64,000 nucleotides of DNA from Micromonospora sp045209745 (GTDB lineage Bacteria; Actinomycetota; Actinomycetes; Mycobacteriales; Micromonosporaceae): contig NZ_CP109273.1 in assembly GCF_045209745.1 (NCBI RefSeq), forward strand, positions 5,704,001 through 5,768,000, written 5' to 3'. The translations under genes were made by a program, and so were the position numbers. This document shows, in pieces, positions 16,528 to 25,682 of this stretch. Under the pieces are notes generated by a model. It saw only the letters and a program-made list of their open reading frames with translations, ran no database searches and was not told the DNA's origin. Positions within the stretch are counted from its first letter, which is position 1, and each line of letters opens with the position of its first letter.

Positions 16528-17817
16528 GTGACCGAGCGCGCCGCGACGTACGCCGAGGTGTTCGCGGTGCGCGAGTACCGCTATCTGTTCGCGGCGTACC
16601 TGCTGTCCCTGGCCGGCGACCAGCTCACGGCCGTGACCGTGGCGTACCTCGTCTACAGCCGAACCGGCTCCGCCGCGCTCGCGGCGGCCGCCTACGCCAG
16701 TTCCTACCTGGCCTGGCTCACAGGCGGACCGCTGCTGTCCGGACTCGCCGACCGGTTCCCCCGGCGACGCGTCATGGTCGTGTGTGACCTTGCCCGCGTG
16801 GTGCTCATCCCGGCGGCGGCGCTGCCGGACCTCCCCGCGCCCGCCCTGGTGGTGCTCCTCTTCGTCGTCAACCTGATGCGGCCACCGTTCGTAACCGCGC
16901 GGGCGGCGTTGATGCCGGAAGTTCTCGACGGCGACCGATACGCGGTGGCCAACGGCGTGGACAACATCTGCGCCCAGGTCGTGCAGGTGGTCGGCTTCGC
17001 CGTCGGGGGGAGTCTGGTGGCGTTGCTGTCGCTGCGCGGTGCGCTGCTGGTGGATGCCGGCACGTTCCTGGTCTCCGCCCTTTTGATCACGATCGGCGTC
17101 CGTTCCCGCCCCGCGCCCCGACCGCCATTGAGCTCGACCCGCCGTGGCCGGGCGGCCGGTCTGCGGGTGATCTTCGCCGATCCCCGGCTGCGCTCCTACG
17201 TCCTCGTGCTGTGGACGGCCAGCGCCTTCACCTACGCCGCCGAGGGGCTGATGGCACCGCTCGCCCGACAGTACGGCGGCGGCGCCGGCACCGTCGGACT
17301 GTTGCTGGCGGCAGCGCCGTTGGGGATGGCCCTCGGTGGAGTCGCCCTCACCCGGCTTTGTCCACCGGCGGCCCGGCCACGACTCATCCTGCCTCTGGCC
17401 GCGCTGTCGGCCGGGGTGCTGGCGGTGACCTGGCTTGTTCCTCCACTGTGGATGGTGCTCCTGCTGTTGGTGCTGGCCGGCGCTGCGAGCGCTTTCGCCA
17501 TCCCGCTGAACGCGTTGTTCGGCCGGGCGGTGCCGGCGGAGTATCGAGGGCGCGCGTTCGGGGTGGCCATCACCGGTCTGAGTGGGCTCCAGGGGACGGC
17601 GATGGTCATGGCGGGTCTGGCCGCCGACCGGTGGCCGGCCACCACGGTGATCGGGTTCAGCGGATTGTCGGGCGCGGTGGCGGTCCTCGCCTTCGTACCG
17701 CGGTGGCCGCGGCGACCTGCCTCCACGCCGGTGATGTTCGAGTTTCCGATCGAACAAAGCCGAACGACTTCGAACGCCGACAGCCCTACCGTCGAAGCGG
17801 GCGGCGGGCGACGCTGA
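16528..17817 (+). CDS. MFS transporter (MFS_3/enterobactin-exporter type)
   Basis: A 429-residue major-facilitator protein with about twelve hydrophobic segments. The loop-2/3 signature is seen as GLADRFPRRRVMVVCD. The shape matches the macrolide/siderophore-exporter group of MFS proteins; the substrate is unknown. The GTG at 16528 sits after GGGGGCGAAG. Three phased TCCGAAC repeats precede it, and a mini-ORF plus strong hairpin follow it, so the gene has its own regulatory frame. The C-terminal end is hydrophilic. Confidence 0.82.
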   Translation: MTERAATYAEVFAVREYRYLFAAYLLSLAGDQLTAVTVAYLVYSRTGSAALAAAAYASSYLAWLTGGPLLSGLADRFPRRRVMVVCDLARVVLIPAAALPDLPAPALVVLLFVVNLMRPPFVTARAALMPEVLDGDRYAVANGVDNICAQVVQVVGFAVGGSLVALLSLRGALLVDAGTFLVSALLITIGVRSRPAPRPPLSSTRRGRAAGLRVIFADPRLRSYVLVLWTASAFTYAAEGLMAPLARQYGGGAGTVGLLLAAAPLGMALGGVALTRLCPPAARPRLILPLAALSAGVLAVTWLVPPLWMVLLLLVLAGAASAFAIPLNALFGRAVPAEYRGRAFGVAITGLSGLQGTAMVMAGLAADRWPATTVIGFSGLSGAVAVLAFVPRWPRRPASTPVMFEFPIEQSRTTSNADSPTVEAGGGRR

Positions 17818-17866
17818 GGTCACCTGGCGGGCACGGGGGCCGTCACCTAGGGGAGAGGAGAAGCGC

Positions 17867-17905
17867 ATGCGCAGCGTCCGCAACCGTGGCATCAGCTGGA
17901 CCTGA
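17867..17905 (+). CDS. Twelve-codon mini-ORF (MRSVRNRGISWT)
   Basis: An ATG at 17867 preceded by the strong Shine-Dalgarno run GGGGAGAGGAGAAG opens a 12-residue arginine-rich peptide ending in TGA at 17903. A 15-bp terminator hairpin begins 10 nt after the stop. It lies 50 nt after the MFS stop and 79 nt before a GNAT gene. The ribosome-binding site is better than those of most genes in the window. It could be a leader peptide controlling readthrough into the GNAT gene, or a small peptide product. Confidence 0.45.
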   Translation: MRSVRNRGISWT

Positions 17906-17914
17906 CCGTGACGC

Positions 17915-17947
17915 GATGGGTGGTCGCCTCGCAGGCGACCACCCATC
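17915..17947 (+). terminator. Perfect 15-bp hairpin after mini-ORF
   Basis: GATGGGTGGTCGCCT and AGGCGACCACCCATC form a perfect 15-bp stem with a CGC loop. It ends the MFS/mini-ORF transcript or attenuates entry into the GNAT gene at 17984. Confidence 0.8.
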
Positions 17948-17983
17948 CCTCGACGGTGGTCCCCGCAGCGGCAGACTGTACTG

Positions 17984-18520
17984 ATGTTGATCGAGTCACA
18001 GGCGTCGGACACCTTTCCGGCGCTCATCCTGCGCCCCTGGTGCGAGGACGACCTGGACGCGTTGCTGGCCGCGTACCGGGATCCGGTGCTGCGCCGGTGG
18101 ACCCGTGTGCCGGTGGCAAACGCCGCCGAGGGCCGGCAGTGGCTGAATCGCACGCGGCAGGACTGGGACGACGGCCGGCGGTACAGCTTCGCCGTGCTCG
18201 AGGACACCGTGGACGGTCCACGGCTGGTGGCGAACGTGGTGCTCAAGGGGGTCACGCCCGAGCGGCCGGCGGCCGAGGTGGGCTACTGGACGGCGTCGTG
18301 GGCGCGCGGGCGCGGCGTCGCACCGCGGGCGGTCACCGCGCTCAGCCGGTGGACGTTCGACCGGTTCCCCGGGCTGGCGCGCCTCGACCTGCTGCACCAG
18401 GTGGACAACGTCGCGTCCTGCCGGGTGGCGCAGAAGAGCGGCTACCTGTTCCAGGAGGTGTTGGCGGCCCGGCCGCCCTTCCCCCTCGACGGTCACCGAC
18501 ACACACTCACCGCCCCCTGA
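17984..18520 (+). CDS. GNAT N-acetyltransferase (RimJ/RimL type)
   Basis: A 178-residue single-domain GNAT of the RimJ-like family. The start (LILRPWCEDDLDAL) and the acetyl-CoA-binding region EVGYWTASWARGRGVAPRAV, followed by the NVASCRVAQKSGY block, are conserved. Such enzymes acetylate protein N-termini, aminoglycosides or small amines using acetyl-CoA. The acceptor is unknown. The start lies 37 nt after a strong hairpin, so transcription may depend on readthrough or on a promoter within the gap. Confidence 0.85.
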   Translation: MLIESQASDTFPALILRPWCEDDLDALLAAYRDPVLRRWTRVPVANAAEGRQWLNRTRQDWDDGRRYSFAVLEDTVDGPRLVANVVLKGVTPERPAAEVGYWTASWARGRGVAPRAVTALSRWTFDRFPGLARLDLLHQVDNVASCRVAQKSGYLFQEVLAARPPFPLDGHRHTLTAP

Positions 18521-18531
18521 CCGAGGGCCGC

Positions 18532-19035
18532 TCAGTCCACCGCGGGATGCGAGTCGAGACGGTGTGTCGAGCCCGCCGCCAGGGCCTGGTCGACGTGCTG
18601 AATGCCCGCGCGGACCAGGTCGCCGTACTGGTCGTCCGGCAGCTGCGCGACGCGCATGCGAGCGGTGGCCAGGTGCTCGCGGGCCGGGCCGGCGTGACCC
18701 AACCGCCGGTGTACGTCGGCGAGGTTCAGGTGCAGCGACGGCAGGAAGCCCTGCACCTGAAGCGTGTGGTGGTAGTGCCGGGCACGGTCGTCGGTGAGGT
18801 CGGCCACGGCGGCGAGGGCGCGTTCGTCCCACACGAGTTCGGTTTCGGCGGCGTCCTGCAGGTCGGCGAGGTAGTGGGCGAGGGTGCAGCGGTGCAGGGC
18901 GTCACCGGTGGGGCCGATCTCGTCCCACAGCGAGGTCAGCAACTCGCGGGCCTGCGGTCGCGCACCGGATTGGCCGAGTTGCACCGCTTCGATGATGCGC
19001 GTCATGGTCGGGTCGGGGGTCGGCTGGTCGTCCAT
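18532..19035 (-). CDS. TPR-like hypothetical protein
   Basis: A 167-residue helical protein with two to three tetratricopeptide-like units (for example a block with LHLNLADVHRRLGHAGPAREHL near residues 100-125). It has no signal peptide or membrane segment. TPR proteins scaffold protein contacts; no specific role is visible. The start at 19035 is the first good ATG, although no strong Shine-Dalgarno is seen. It converges on the GNAT gene with an 11-nt gap. Confidence 0.7.
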   Translation of the reverse strand: MDDQPTPDPTMTRIIEAVQLGQSGARPQARELLTSLWDEIGPTGDALHRCTLAHYLADLQDAAETELVWDERALAAVADLTDDRARHYHHTLQVQGFLPSLHLNLADVHRRLGHAGPAREHLATARMRVAQLPDDQYGDLVRAGIQHVDQALAAGSTHRLDSHPAVD

Positions 19036-19779
19036 GTCGCCGATGCTCGGGCCTCAACCCGGTCGAGGGTCAAATCACCGCCGCTGTCCGGCGGCGGCCA
19101 GCCTGACGAGGTGTCGGTGAAGAAGCCGACCACCAGTGTCCCGTCGCGGTTGGGATGCGGTCCCGGCACGCGGGCGCCGCCGAGACGCTCGGTTTGCCGC
19201 AGCGCCGCCTCCAACTCGGGGTACGCCGAGTAGCACAGCGTCCGGCGTGGTGTCCCGCGCGGCCACCGACACCACCCGGGATTCCGCCGCCGTCGGTGCT
19301 CGTGTCGGGGTGGAGGTCGCCGGGAGCACCGAGATCGCGGTCGTCACCGCTTCTGAGCTGCGACGCTGCTGGTGGGCGACCCGAGGTGACGGTTCTTTTG
19401 AGTCGCCCTGGCCCCGCGAGGACGCTGACGCGTATCGGGCCTTGACGGGATCCACGTGCTGATCAGGTCGCACCACCGCCGGTTGAGCTGAACCGCATCG
19501 GGGGCCCATACGTGGGCGTCCACGTCCCACGCTGCCTGGTGTCGTTTCGTAGGAACGACTCAGGGACAGGGCGCTCGAAACCTCACCGCGTCGTCGCGTA
19601 CCCTCCAGGCCCGTCCGTAGTTTCCAGACCAAACACAACCGTTTCTGCGAAACAGCCCCTGCTCGGATGGCGGGCAACCACGAGGGCGCGTCTGGAATTG
19701 ACCTGCTTCGACGGAAGGGGTCGATAGACCGATGGTCGTAGAACACCGCGAGCGGGGTCCCTCACCCCACGACGTCGGC
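19036..19779. other. Gene-poor segment with a decayed VOC-like fragment
   Basis: About 740 nt with no complete gene. On the minus strand near 19080-19240 a frame reads YSAYPELEAALRQTERLGGARV followed by a GFFTD segment, resembling the second half of a VOC/glyoxalase domain. It has no proper start and its tail diverges. The rest (19240-19780) has shorter broken frames on both strands. It marks the left border of the accessory region. Confidence 0.4.
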
Positions 19780-19809
19780 TTGACATCGATATCCGGCTCC
19801 GCCTATAGC
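19780..19809 (+). promoter_or_regulatory. padR promoter (TTGACA - 18 nt - TATAGC)
   Basis: TTGACA at 19780-19785 and TATAGC at 19804-19809 are 18 nt apart, a near-consensus housekeeping promoter that is rare in this GC-rich window. A second AT-rich hexamer, TATATT at 19821-19826, lies 8 nt before the ATG. PadR proteins usually repress their own promoter, so the operator should lie here. Confidence 0.6.
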
Positions 19810-19834
19810 TCGATCATCTGTATATTGACCCTCC

Positions 19835-20176
19835 ATGGCGAGCATGCGGCGACCGAGTTTTCTGATTTTGTCGGCGCTCGCGCTGGGCCCGCTACACGGG
19901 TACGCGGTGATCAAGGAAGTGTCGCGGCTGTCGGGCGACCGGACGCAGCTCGCCGCCGGCACGCTGTACGCGGCGCTCGACCGGCTGAGCGACGAGGGCC
20001 TGATCGAGGTCGACCGTGAGGAAACCGTCGACGGCAGGCTCCGTCGGCACTACCGGCTGACCGATCCGGGCATCGCCGCACTGGCCGCCGAGGCCGAGCA
20101 GATGCGCCGCGACGCACGGATGGTCGCTCAGCGGCTCCGCGGCGCCGGCCCCGCTGGTGCTCCCCGCGCTGCCTGA
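19835..20176 (+). CDS. PadR family transcriptional regulator
   Basis: A 113-residue winged-helix regulator. The family hallmark HGYAVIKEVSRLSG precedes the recognition helix and the GTLYAALDRLSDEGLIE wing. The short C-terminal helix forms the dimer. PadR proteins mostly repress a neighbouring gene for transport or stress. The next gene, 53 nt downstream, encodes a membrane protein, the usual arrangement. A near-consensus promoter lies just upstream. The ligand is unknown. Confidence 0.9.
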   Translation: MASMRRPSFLILSALALGPLHGYAVIKEVSRLSGDRTQLAAGTLYAALDRLSDEGLIEVDREETVDGRLRRHYRLTDPGIAALAAEAEQMRRDARMVAQRLRGAGPAGAPRAA

Positions 20177-20229
20177 CCGACCCGCGAGCGGCATCGCCCT
20201 CACAGACCCCGAACACCGAAGGGATCAAC

Positions 20230-21297
20230 ATGCCCGACGACCTCCGCACCACGCGTCTGGCCCGCAGATACCGTCGGTGGCTGCTGTCCTACCCCCCGGA
20301 ATATCGACACGAGCGTGGTCCGGAGATCCTCGCGACGCTGCTCGACGCCGCTGGCCCCGGCCGCTCGCGGCCGGCCGCTCGCGAGGCCGCCCTGCTGCTC
20401 CGGCATGGCCTGGGCCAACGTGTCGCCGAGTTCGGGCGTCGGGCGTTCGTGGTCGCGGCATTCGCCGCCGTGCTCGGCGGGCTGAATGGCATCGCGCTCG
20501 GGTCCTGGCTGGCCTGGCGGGACGTGGACTCGATGGCGCCGGACCGGACCACAGCGATCAACTTCGCGCAAGCGGTCCTGCCGGGCCATTTCGACGACGA
20601 AGTCGAATACTTCGGGCGGCAGACCTTCTGGAACCCGTACAGCAACGAAAGCCTGCACGGCGGCACCGGCGTACGTGTTGGCCGGGCGCAAGTGACCGGC
20701 ACCGTGCCGCAGAACACCAGCATCGAACAGGTCGCCGCCGCCGTCACAAGTCAGATGCGCGCACAGGGCTGGCAGGACGTACGCACCACGGGCCGGAATG
20801 GGGCGCTGACTTCGCCCGGCGCGATCGCCGAGGTGGCCGGCACGCGCAACGGATACCTGGCCGCAGTGCAATTCACCCAGGCCGGCGATTACCAGCCGTC
20901 CCTGAGTTTTGCCCTGATGTGGGCCGAGCCGCCCGGCCACCTACGCGACACCATCGTCGGCGGTCTGGCCGGCGCTTTGTTCGGCGCCCTGGTTGGGCTG
21001 TCCACTGCCAAGCGCATGCGCCGGTACGGCCCCGGGATGCAGCGGCTGTACTCGCGACTCTGCCTCGCCACACTGCTGATGCTTGCCCCAGCCTGTCTTG
21101 GCAACATCCCCACCTCGACCGGCTCCCTGCTGGCCAACACCGATCGCAACGGCTCCGGCCCCGCGGTTTACTGGGGCGGTTTCGTGATCTACGGAGCCGA
21201 GCCGCTCGCGATCCTATCCCTGGTACCGATCCTGGCCATCATCGTCTGCTGCGTCTGGCCACACTCCGCAACCGTCCGCACTCCCACCACCGCCTAG
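20230..21297 (+). CDS. PadR-associated membrane protein
   Basis: A 355-residue protein with a basic, arginine-rich cytoplasmic N-terminus (about 1-75) that resembles the leader segment of genes encoded after PadR regulators. One membrane helix follows at about 78-100, then a large extracytoplasmic loop (about 105-235) and three C-terminal helices (240-262, 280-298, 312-345). It is not an ABC permease by motif. Likely controlled by the PadR protein just upstream. Function unknown. Confidence 0.65.
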   Translation: MPDDLRTTRLARRYRRWLLSYPPEYRHERGPEILATLLDAAGPGRSRPAAREAALLLRHGLGQRVAEFGRRAFVVAAFAAVLGGLNGIALGSWLAWRDVDSMAPDRTTAINFAQAVLPGHFDDEVEYFGRQTFWNPYSNESLHGGTGVRVGRAQVTGTVPQNTSIEQVAAAVTSQMRAQGWQDVRTTGRNGALTSPGAIAEVAGTRNGYLAAVQFTQAGDYQPSLSFALMWAEPPGHLRDTIVGGLAGALFGALVGLSTAKRMRRYGPGMQRLYSRLCLATLLMLAPACLGNIPTSTGSLLANTDRNGSGPAVYWGGFVIYGAEPLAILSLVPILAIIVCCVWPHSATVRTPTTA

Positions 21298-21331
21298 GTG
21301 TTCTGCACGAACACCGACGGCGGCCCGTCGT

Positions 21332-22036
21332 TTATCCGGCCGCACCCGGTCCGGCGACGCGCAGCGGCCGGTAGCCGTCGGTGTCGAGCTGGGCGAGCTC
21401 GCCGTCGATGTCGACCGAGTGGGTGCCGTAGAAGTGCATGTTCTCGTGGTGGGTCGGCCAGATGTGCGCCACGACTTCGTCGTCGATGTCGCGGCCGGTC
21501 CGGCGCACCGCTGCCACGCCAAGGCCGTGGTACTGGGTGGACCAGCAGACGATCGCGTTGGTGGCCAAGGTGAGGCACCACATCTGCTCGGTTTGCTGCT
21601 CGTGGTGCCGACGCCGCAGTGCTCCCTCGCCGGCGTAGGCCAGGGAACGGCGCAGGGCGTGCAGGTTCTCGCCCTTGTTCAGCTGCCGGGAGATCCGCCG
21701 CCGGTACGTCTCGTCGGCCAGGTAGCGGGCGGCGTAGACCGTACGGTGCAGCGCTCCGTATTCCTTGATCGCGCTGGTCAGCGCGTTCTGCTGCCGCTTC
21801 GAGGAGCACAGCTTGCCGACCACCAACGCCGCGGTGGCGTGCCCGCCCTGCACGCTCGCGGAGACTCGCAGCAGGTCGTCCCACATGTCCGTGATTAGGT
21901 CCAGGTTCAGGCCCCGGGTCAGCCGCGCCAGTTCCTCCGCCGAGAACACATCCTGAGGCGCCACGAACCCACCGCCTAAGCATCGGCCGTCACCAAACGG
22001 ACGGCACGCTATGGCTCGGGACAGACCTTTGATCAA
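21332..22036 (-). pseudogene. Tn3-family transposase, C-terminal remnant A
   Basis: A 234-residue frame matching only the C-terminal part of a Tn3-family TnpA, which is normally about 1000 residues. Recognisable blocks are KRQQNALTSAIKEYGALHRT, RRISRQLNKGENLHALRRSL and ATNAIVCWSTQYHG. The catalytic DDE core upstream is gone. The 5' edge at about 22036 runs into AT-rich, non-coding DNA. This is a transposon relic, not an active gene. Its C-terminal sequence differs from remnant B, so two different elements contributed. Confidence 0.8.
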
Positions 22037-22359
22037 CCCTCAGTTCTTAGCGTTGTTTTGGTCTGGAACTACGGACGGGCCCTCCAGCGGCAATTGATGG
22101 TTTGTCGGTAACGATAATCCAATAAACTAGGCCTACAAAAGGGGCGTAACGTACACACACCATAATGACAGTTCTTGTGCGTAAGGATTCCGTATGGTGT
22201 ATCTGTGATCTTCAAAGGTCTATGGCGCTGAGCCTTCGTCAGTAGTTGGCGCAACGTCGGGTGGCCGAGATCGGCCACCCGGGTGATCGGTAACGTTGTG
22301 TGACGAGCACCACCCAGCGGGGCGAGTCGCTCGACGTCCGCTTCTGGCTCCCCTCTGTG
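22037..22359. other. AT-rich junction DNA between element remnants
   Basis: About 320 nt without a gene, distinctly more AT-rich than the rest of the window, especially at 22070-22210. It lies between Tn3 remnant A and the IS110-type remnant and probably includes terminal or resolution-site DNA from an old element. A perfect hairpin sits at 22258-22281. Confidence 0.5.
22258..22281. terminator. 11-bp perfect hairpin in junction DNA
   Basis: CGGGTGGCCGA and TCGGCCACCCG form a perfect 11-bp stem around a 2-nt GA loop. It may be an orphan terminator belonging to one of the element remnants. Confidence 0.45.
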
Positions 22360-22640
22360 TCAAGAGGCCGCGGCGAGGGTTGTTCTAGGCTGGGGTCTGG
22401 CGGGTCCGGGAAGTGACTTCTCCGAAGAGCCGGCATGGGGATGTGAGCTGGTCACGCTGGAGTCAGTAGTCGTCTCCCGTTGTCCTCCCGGGCCCGTCGC
22501 CGTGGCCATCGTGGCGTCGTCGATCATTTGTCGGTAGACGATGTCGGACAAGCGTCGTTTCAGCGCCCGCATCGCTTCCATCGATGTCTTCCCGGCGGCT
22601 TTCTTCCGATCGAAGTAGGCGCCTTCGGTGGGGTTGCGTA
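22360..22640 (-). pseudogene. IS110/IS116-type transposase, C-terminal remnant
   Basis: About 93 codons of the C-terminal end of an IS110-family transposase. The conserved NPTEGAYFDRK block and the following GKTSMEAMRALKRRL helix are in frame, ending with a low-complexity tail. IS110 enzymes are normally about 350-400 residues, so three quarters are missing. The cut at about 22640 abuts Tn3 remnant B on the opposite strand, marking a recombination joint. Confidence 0.75.
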
Positions 22641-22643
22641 GCT

Positions 22644-22850
22644 ATGGTCCAGGACGTGTTGGGCGAAGGGCTCGTTGAACTCGATGTCGACGACCGACGC
22701 GGCCTCACGCCGTTGTTCTGGACGAACATCGCCCCGTACGGCGAGGTCCGGCTGAACATGACCAACCGGCTCACGCTGGGCGGCGGCGTGGCCACCGCCA
22801 ACCCGGCCCCGGCCGGAGAAGATGACATCGAGCAGCGCCCGGCCGCCTGA
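22644..22850 (+). pseudogene. Tn3-family transposase, C-terminal remnant B
   Basis: A 68-residue frame ending in a second type of Tn3 TnpA C-terminus. The block GLTPLFWTNIAPYGEVRLNM corresponds to the closing motif of these transposases. The first few codons before DVDDRRGL do not look like transposase, fitting truncation at the IS110 joint. It lies 48 nt upstream of the frameshifted gene at 22899. It is not a functional gene. Confidence 0.6.
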
Positions 22851-22898
22851 ACCGCGCCGGGTCCCGCTTCCACGGAAGCACGAGCAGAGGACACCGTC

Positions 22899-23473
22899 AT
22901 GCCCCAGACCAGCACCGCCACCCACACCCGGGCGCTCGCCGCCGAGTTCGCGAGCGTGTCCGCCACCAGTCTGGCCGCCACCACCGCGGCGGTCGCCGCC
23001 GGCGACTGGCGCCAGGCTTCCGTCCAGGCCGACCACCTGCGCACCGGCGGCCGGCACCTGTACTACAGCGTCGTCCGCGACGCCCTGGACGCGGGCCTGG
23101 ACTGGTGGCAGCTCGGCGAGCACCTGTCGGCCTGCCCGACACGCACGACATGCGACCGCAGTACGGCATCGCCATCGACGACCTCGACGAAGGCCACAGC
23201 CTCGCCCGGGAACCCAAGGTCCGCCAGCTGCGCGCCGCGGGAGAGCTCCTCGGCGACGACATCTGGATCACCGTCACCGTGCCTGGCGACTTCGAGGGCG
23301 CCATCGGCGACCCGACCGAGCACCTGGACGTGATCACCCAGTGGACCACCGTGGTCCTCACCGACGAGGAGCTGGTTTGGATCCGCGAGGCCATCGCTCT
23401 CAACGCCGAAGGTTCCGGCGGCGACCTCGACGATTTCGACGACGTCGACTTGGACCCGTTGCCGCTGCATTGA
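22899..23473 (+). pseudogene. Frameshifted accessory hypothetical gene
   Basis: Two overlapping frames join into one plausible protein of about 190 residues. The N-terminal part starts at the ATG at 22899, includes the helical DWWQLGEHL block, and loses sense after about 23125. The C-terminal part continues in another frame as LPDTHDMRPQYGIAIDDLDE and ends with an acidic DDFDDVDLDPLPLH tail at 23473. The shift lies at about 23125-23145. It is probably element cargo. A programmed shift is not excluded, but no slippery site is obvious. Function unknown. Confidence 0.55.
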
Positions 23474-23649
23474 GCACCGACTGCCGACGGGCGTGCCCCG
23501 CCGATTCTGGGCGGCACGACCGTGGCGAAGGAAGATCTGGCGCTGGAGGACTACAGCCCTGGAAAGTCACGATAAGCAAGATCAGCCGTCATCGGCGGTA
23601 GTGCGCGGGACTGTCCGATTCTTTCTTACAGGCCCGTGACCCCCGTCAG

Positions 23650-24243
23650 CTAAGCGGCTTGCCGGGGGCGCGTGCCGGGGGCGAGAGCCGTGCCGGGCAG
23701 GGCGGCGCCGCGTAGTGTGCCGGCGAGCGTCTGCGTGCGCAGCGCGGTCCGCAGCAGCGCCCAGCCGATCAGGCCGCCGAGGGTGTTGGCGATCACGTCG
23801 TTGATGTCGACGGATCGGCCGTTGTTGAACAGGATGTAGGTGAGCAGCTGCGTGCTCTCGATTGCCGCGCTGGTCAGCGCGGTCAGCGCGGTGACGCGTC
23901 CCGCCGAGGTGGCCCGCGATGAGATGAGTGGCAGCAGCATGCCCAGCGGGATCAGCATCACGATGTTGGGCAGGGCGCTGACGTCCATGGTGAGCAGGGG
24001 GATCCAATTCAGCTGGTTGTGCCAGGGCATCAGGTTCGCGCCTTCGCCCCAGGTGATGTCGAGCGGGAAGATCGTGATGGACAGCACCGCCGCCGCGTAC
24101 AGCGCCACGATGACACGGAGCGCTGCATGCCGCCCGGTGTGCCCTACCGCTCCGCGCCGCGCCCGGATGGTGAGGACGACGGCGTACGCGGTGAGCAGCG
24201 GCCCGAGCACAAGGGCGGCGCCGATCTGGAATGACACGTTCAT
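23650..24243 (-). CDS. VanZ family membrane protein
   Basis: A 197-residue protein with five hydrophobic helices. The VanZ-type motifs are visible, including NWIPL in the second third and the SVDINDVIANTLGGLIGW block near the C-terminus. VanZ-like proteins can raise tolerance to glycopeptides or lipoglycopeptides, but many have no known role. The ATG at 24243 gives the usual N-terminal helix. It is divergent from the sensor kinase at 24405 and may belong to the same regulated unit. Confidence 0.82.
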   Translation of the reverse strand: MNVSFQIGAALVLGPLLTAYAVVLTIRARRGAVGHTGRHAALRVIVALYAAAVLSITIFPLDITWGEGANLMPWHNQLNWIPLLTMDVSALPNIVMLIPLGMLLPLISSRATSAGRVTALTALTSAAIESTQLLTYILFNNGRSVDINDVIANTLGGLIGWALLRTALRTQTLAGTLRGAALPGTALAPGTRPRQAA

Positions 24244-24404
24244 GAGGGTCCTTGCAGTTGAGCGGCGGGCGCCGTCGGACGACGACGGGTCGACTCTGCC
24301 GCCGGCCACCCTGCTGCCGTATCTGCTGAAAGGCCGGTCCGTCGCCGGCCGGCTATGACTTTCGGCCGAGGTCGATCCGTCCGGCCTGCGGATATCCTCG
24401 GGCC

Positions 24405-25682
24405 ATGCGGTCCTTGTCCCTCTCATCCGGTCGTGCGGCGGCCCTCGCCAGGGCGGGTGGCGTCATCGCGGCCTGCGCCGCGGTGACAGCGGTGCTGCTG
24501 GACATGCGGATGGGGACGTTCCGGCAGCCGGTCACCGGCGCCCCGCTGCTGATCTCGGCTGCCGCGGCCGCAGTCGTGCTGGTGCTGCTGGCGCGGCTGT
24601 CGGCGGCCGGCGTCGGCTGGGCCGCATGCGGGGTGGGGACAGTCTCGCTCGGGTGCTCGGTGGCGCTGCGCCTGCATGTGGACGGGGCGGGTGATCTCGG
24701 CCCGGCGGCCTCGTCCGCGTACGGGGCTTTCGAGGCCGTGGCGCTGCTCGTGATTCTGCTGATCTGCGCGCGCCGGGCCACACCGGTAGGGGCCGCGTTC
24801 GGGGCGCCCTTGCTCACCGCTGGCGTGGTGCTGCGGCCGGTGGCGATCCGAGCGCAGGAGGGCTCGGTGACTGTCGCGCTTTTCCTCGCCCTGCTCGCCG
24901 GCGCCGCGCTCGCCGCGGGGCTCACCTCCCGGCTGGTGGCGGCTGCGAGGGAGCAGCGGGATGAGCGGATCCGGCTCGACCAGCGGATCGGCTTCGCCCG
25001 CGACCTGCACGACTACGTCGCCCACCATGTGACGGGCATCATCGTCCAAGCCCAGGGCGCCCGGGCCATCGCGGCGAAGAACCCCGACCTGGTGCAGCCC
25101 GCTCTGGAACTCATCGAGCAGACCGGCGCCGAAGCGCTCGAGTCCATGCGGCGGATGGTGGGAGCCCTGCGCGACGAAGCCGGGGGCGGAGCCGGGGCCG
25201 GCGCGGCGGTTGCGTTGCCGGTGGACAGCGGGCTCGACGGGGTCCGGTCCCTGGTCGACGGCTTCGCGCTCCCGGATACGCGTATCCGGCTCGTCGAGCG
25301 GGGCCCGCTCGACGGCATACCGGCGGAGGTCACGAGCAGCATCCACCGCGTGGTGATGGAAGCCCTGACCAATGTGACCAGGCACTCCCACAGCTGCGAC
25401 ACGGTCGAGGTGCTGCTGACCGCCGTACCCACAGGAACGGTCGACGTCGAGATCCGCGACAACGGACACGCACGCCGCAGCACCCCGAGCAGCGGGAACG
25501 GTTACGGACTCCGTGGGCTGCGCGAGCGGGTCACTCTAGCCGGCGGAACCTTCCGGGCCGGCCCCAGGAACGGTGACCGGGGCGAGACCGGCTGGACGGT
25601 GGCGGCATCCTTCCCCGGCCGTGCGGCGGCATCCTCCGGCGGCGCGAGTGACTGCCGTGCCGAGAGCGGCGGGACCCGATGA
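24405..25682 (+). CDS. Sensor histidine kinase (NarL-type, HisKA_3)
   Basis: A 425-residue membrane kinase. Residues 10-175 hold about four to six membrane helices with almost no external domain, suggesting a membrane or intramembrane signal. The dimerisation and phosphoacceptor helix has H202 in ARDLHDYVAHHVTGI. The ATPase domain shows an N-box-type segment (VVMEALTNVTRHS) and a G-box NGYGLRGLRERV. It overlaps the response regulator by 4 nt. TATCCT ends 6 nt before the ATG, suggesting a leaderless message. Confidence 0.9.
   Translation: MRSLSLSSGRAAALARAGGVIAACAAVTAVLLDMRMGTFRQPVTGAPLLISAAAAAVVLVLLARLSAAGVGWAACGVGTVSLGCSVALRLHVDGAGDLGPAASSAYGAFEAVALLVILLICARRATPVGAAFGAPLLTAGVVLRPVAIRAQEGSVTVALFLALLAGAALAAGLTSRLVAAAREQRDERIRLDQRIGFARDLHDYVAHHVTGIIVQAQGARAIAAKNPDLVQPALELIEQTGAEALESMRRMVGALRDEAGGGAGAGAAVALPVDSGLDGVRSLVDGFALPDTRIRLVERGPLDGIPAEVTSSIHRVVMEALTNVTRHSHSCDTVEVLLTAVPTGTVDVEIRDNGHARRSTPSSGNGYGLRGLRERVTLAGGTFRAGPRNGDRGETGWTVAASFPGRAAASSGGASDCRAESGGTR

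Noticed and set aside
16387..18255. A 622-codon antisense frame over the MFS gene
   Set aside because: No protein-like features, overlaps a clear MFS transporter and the hairpin region.
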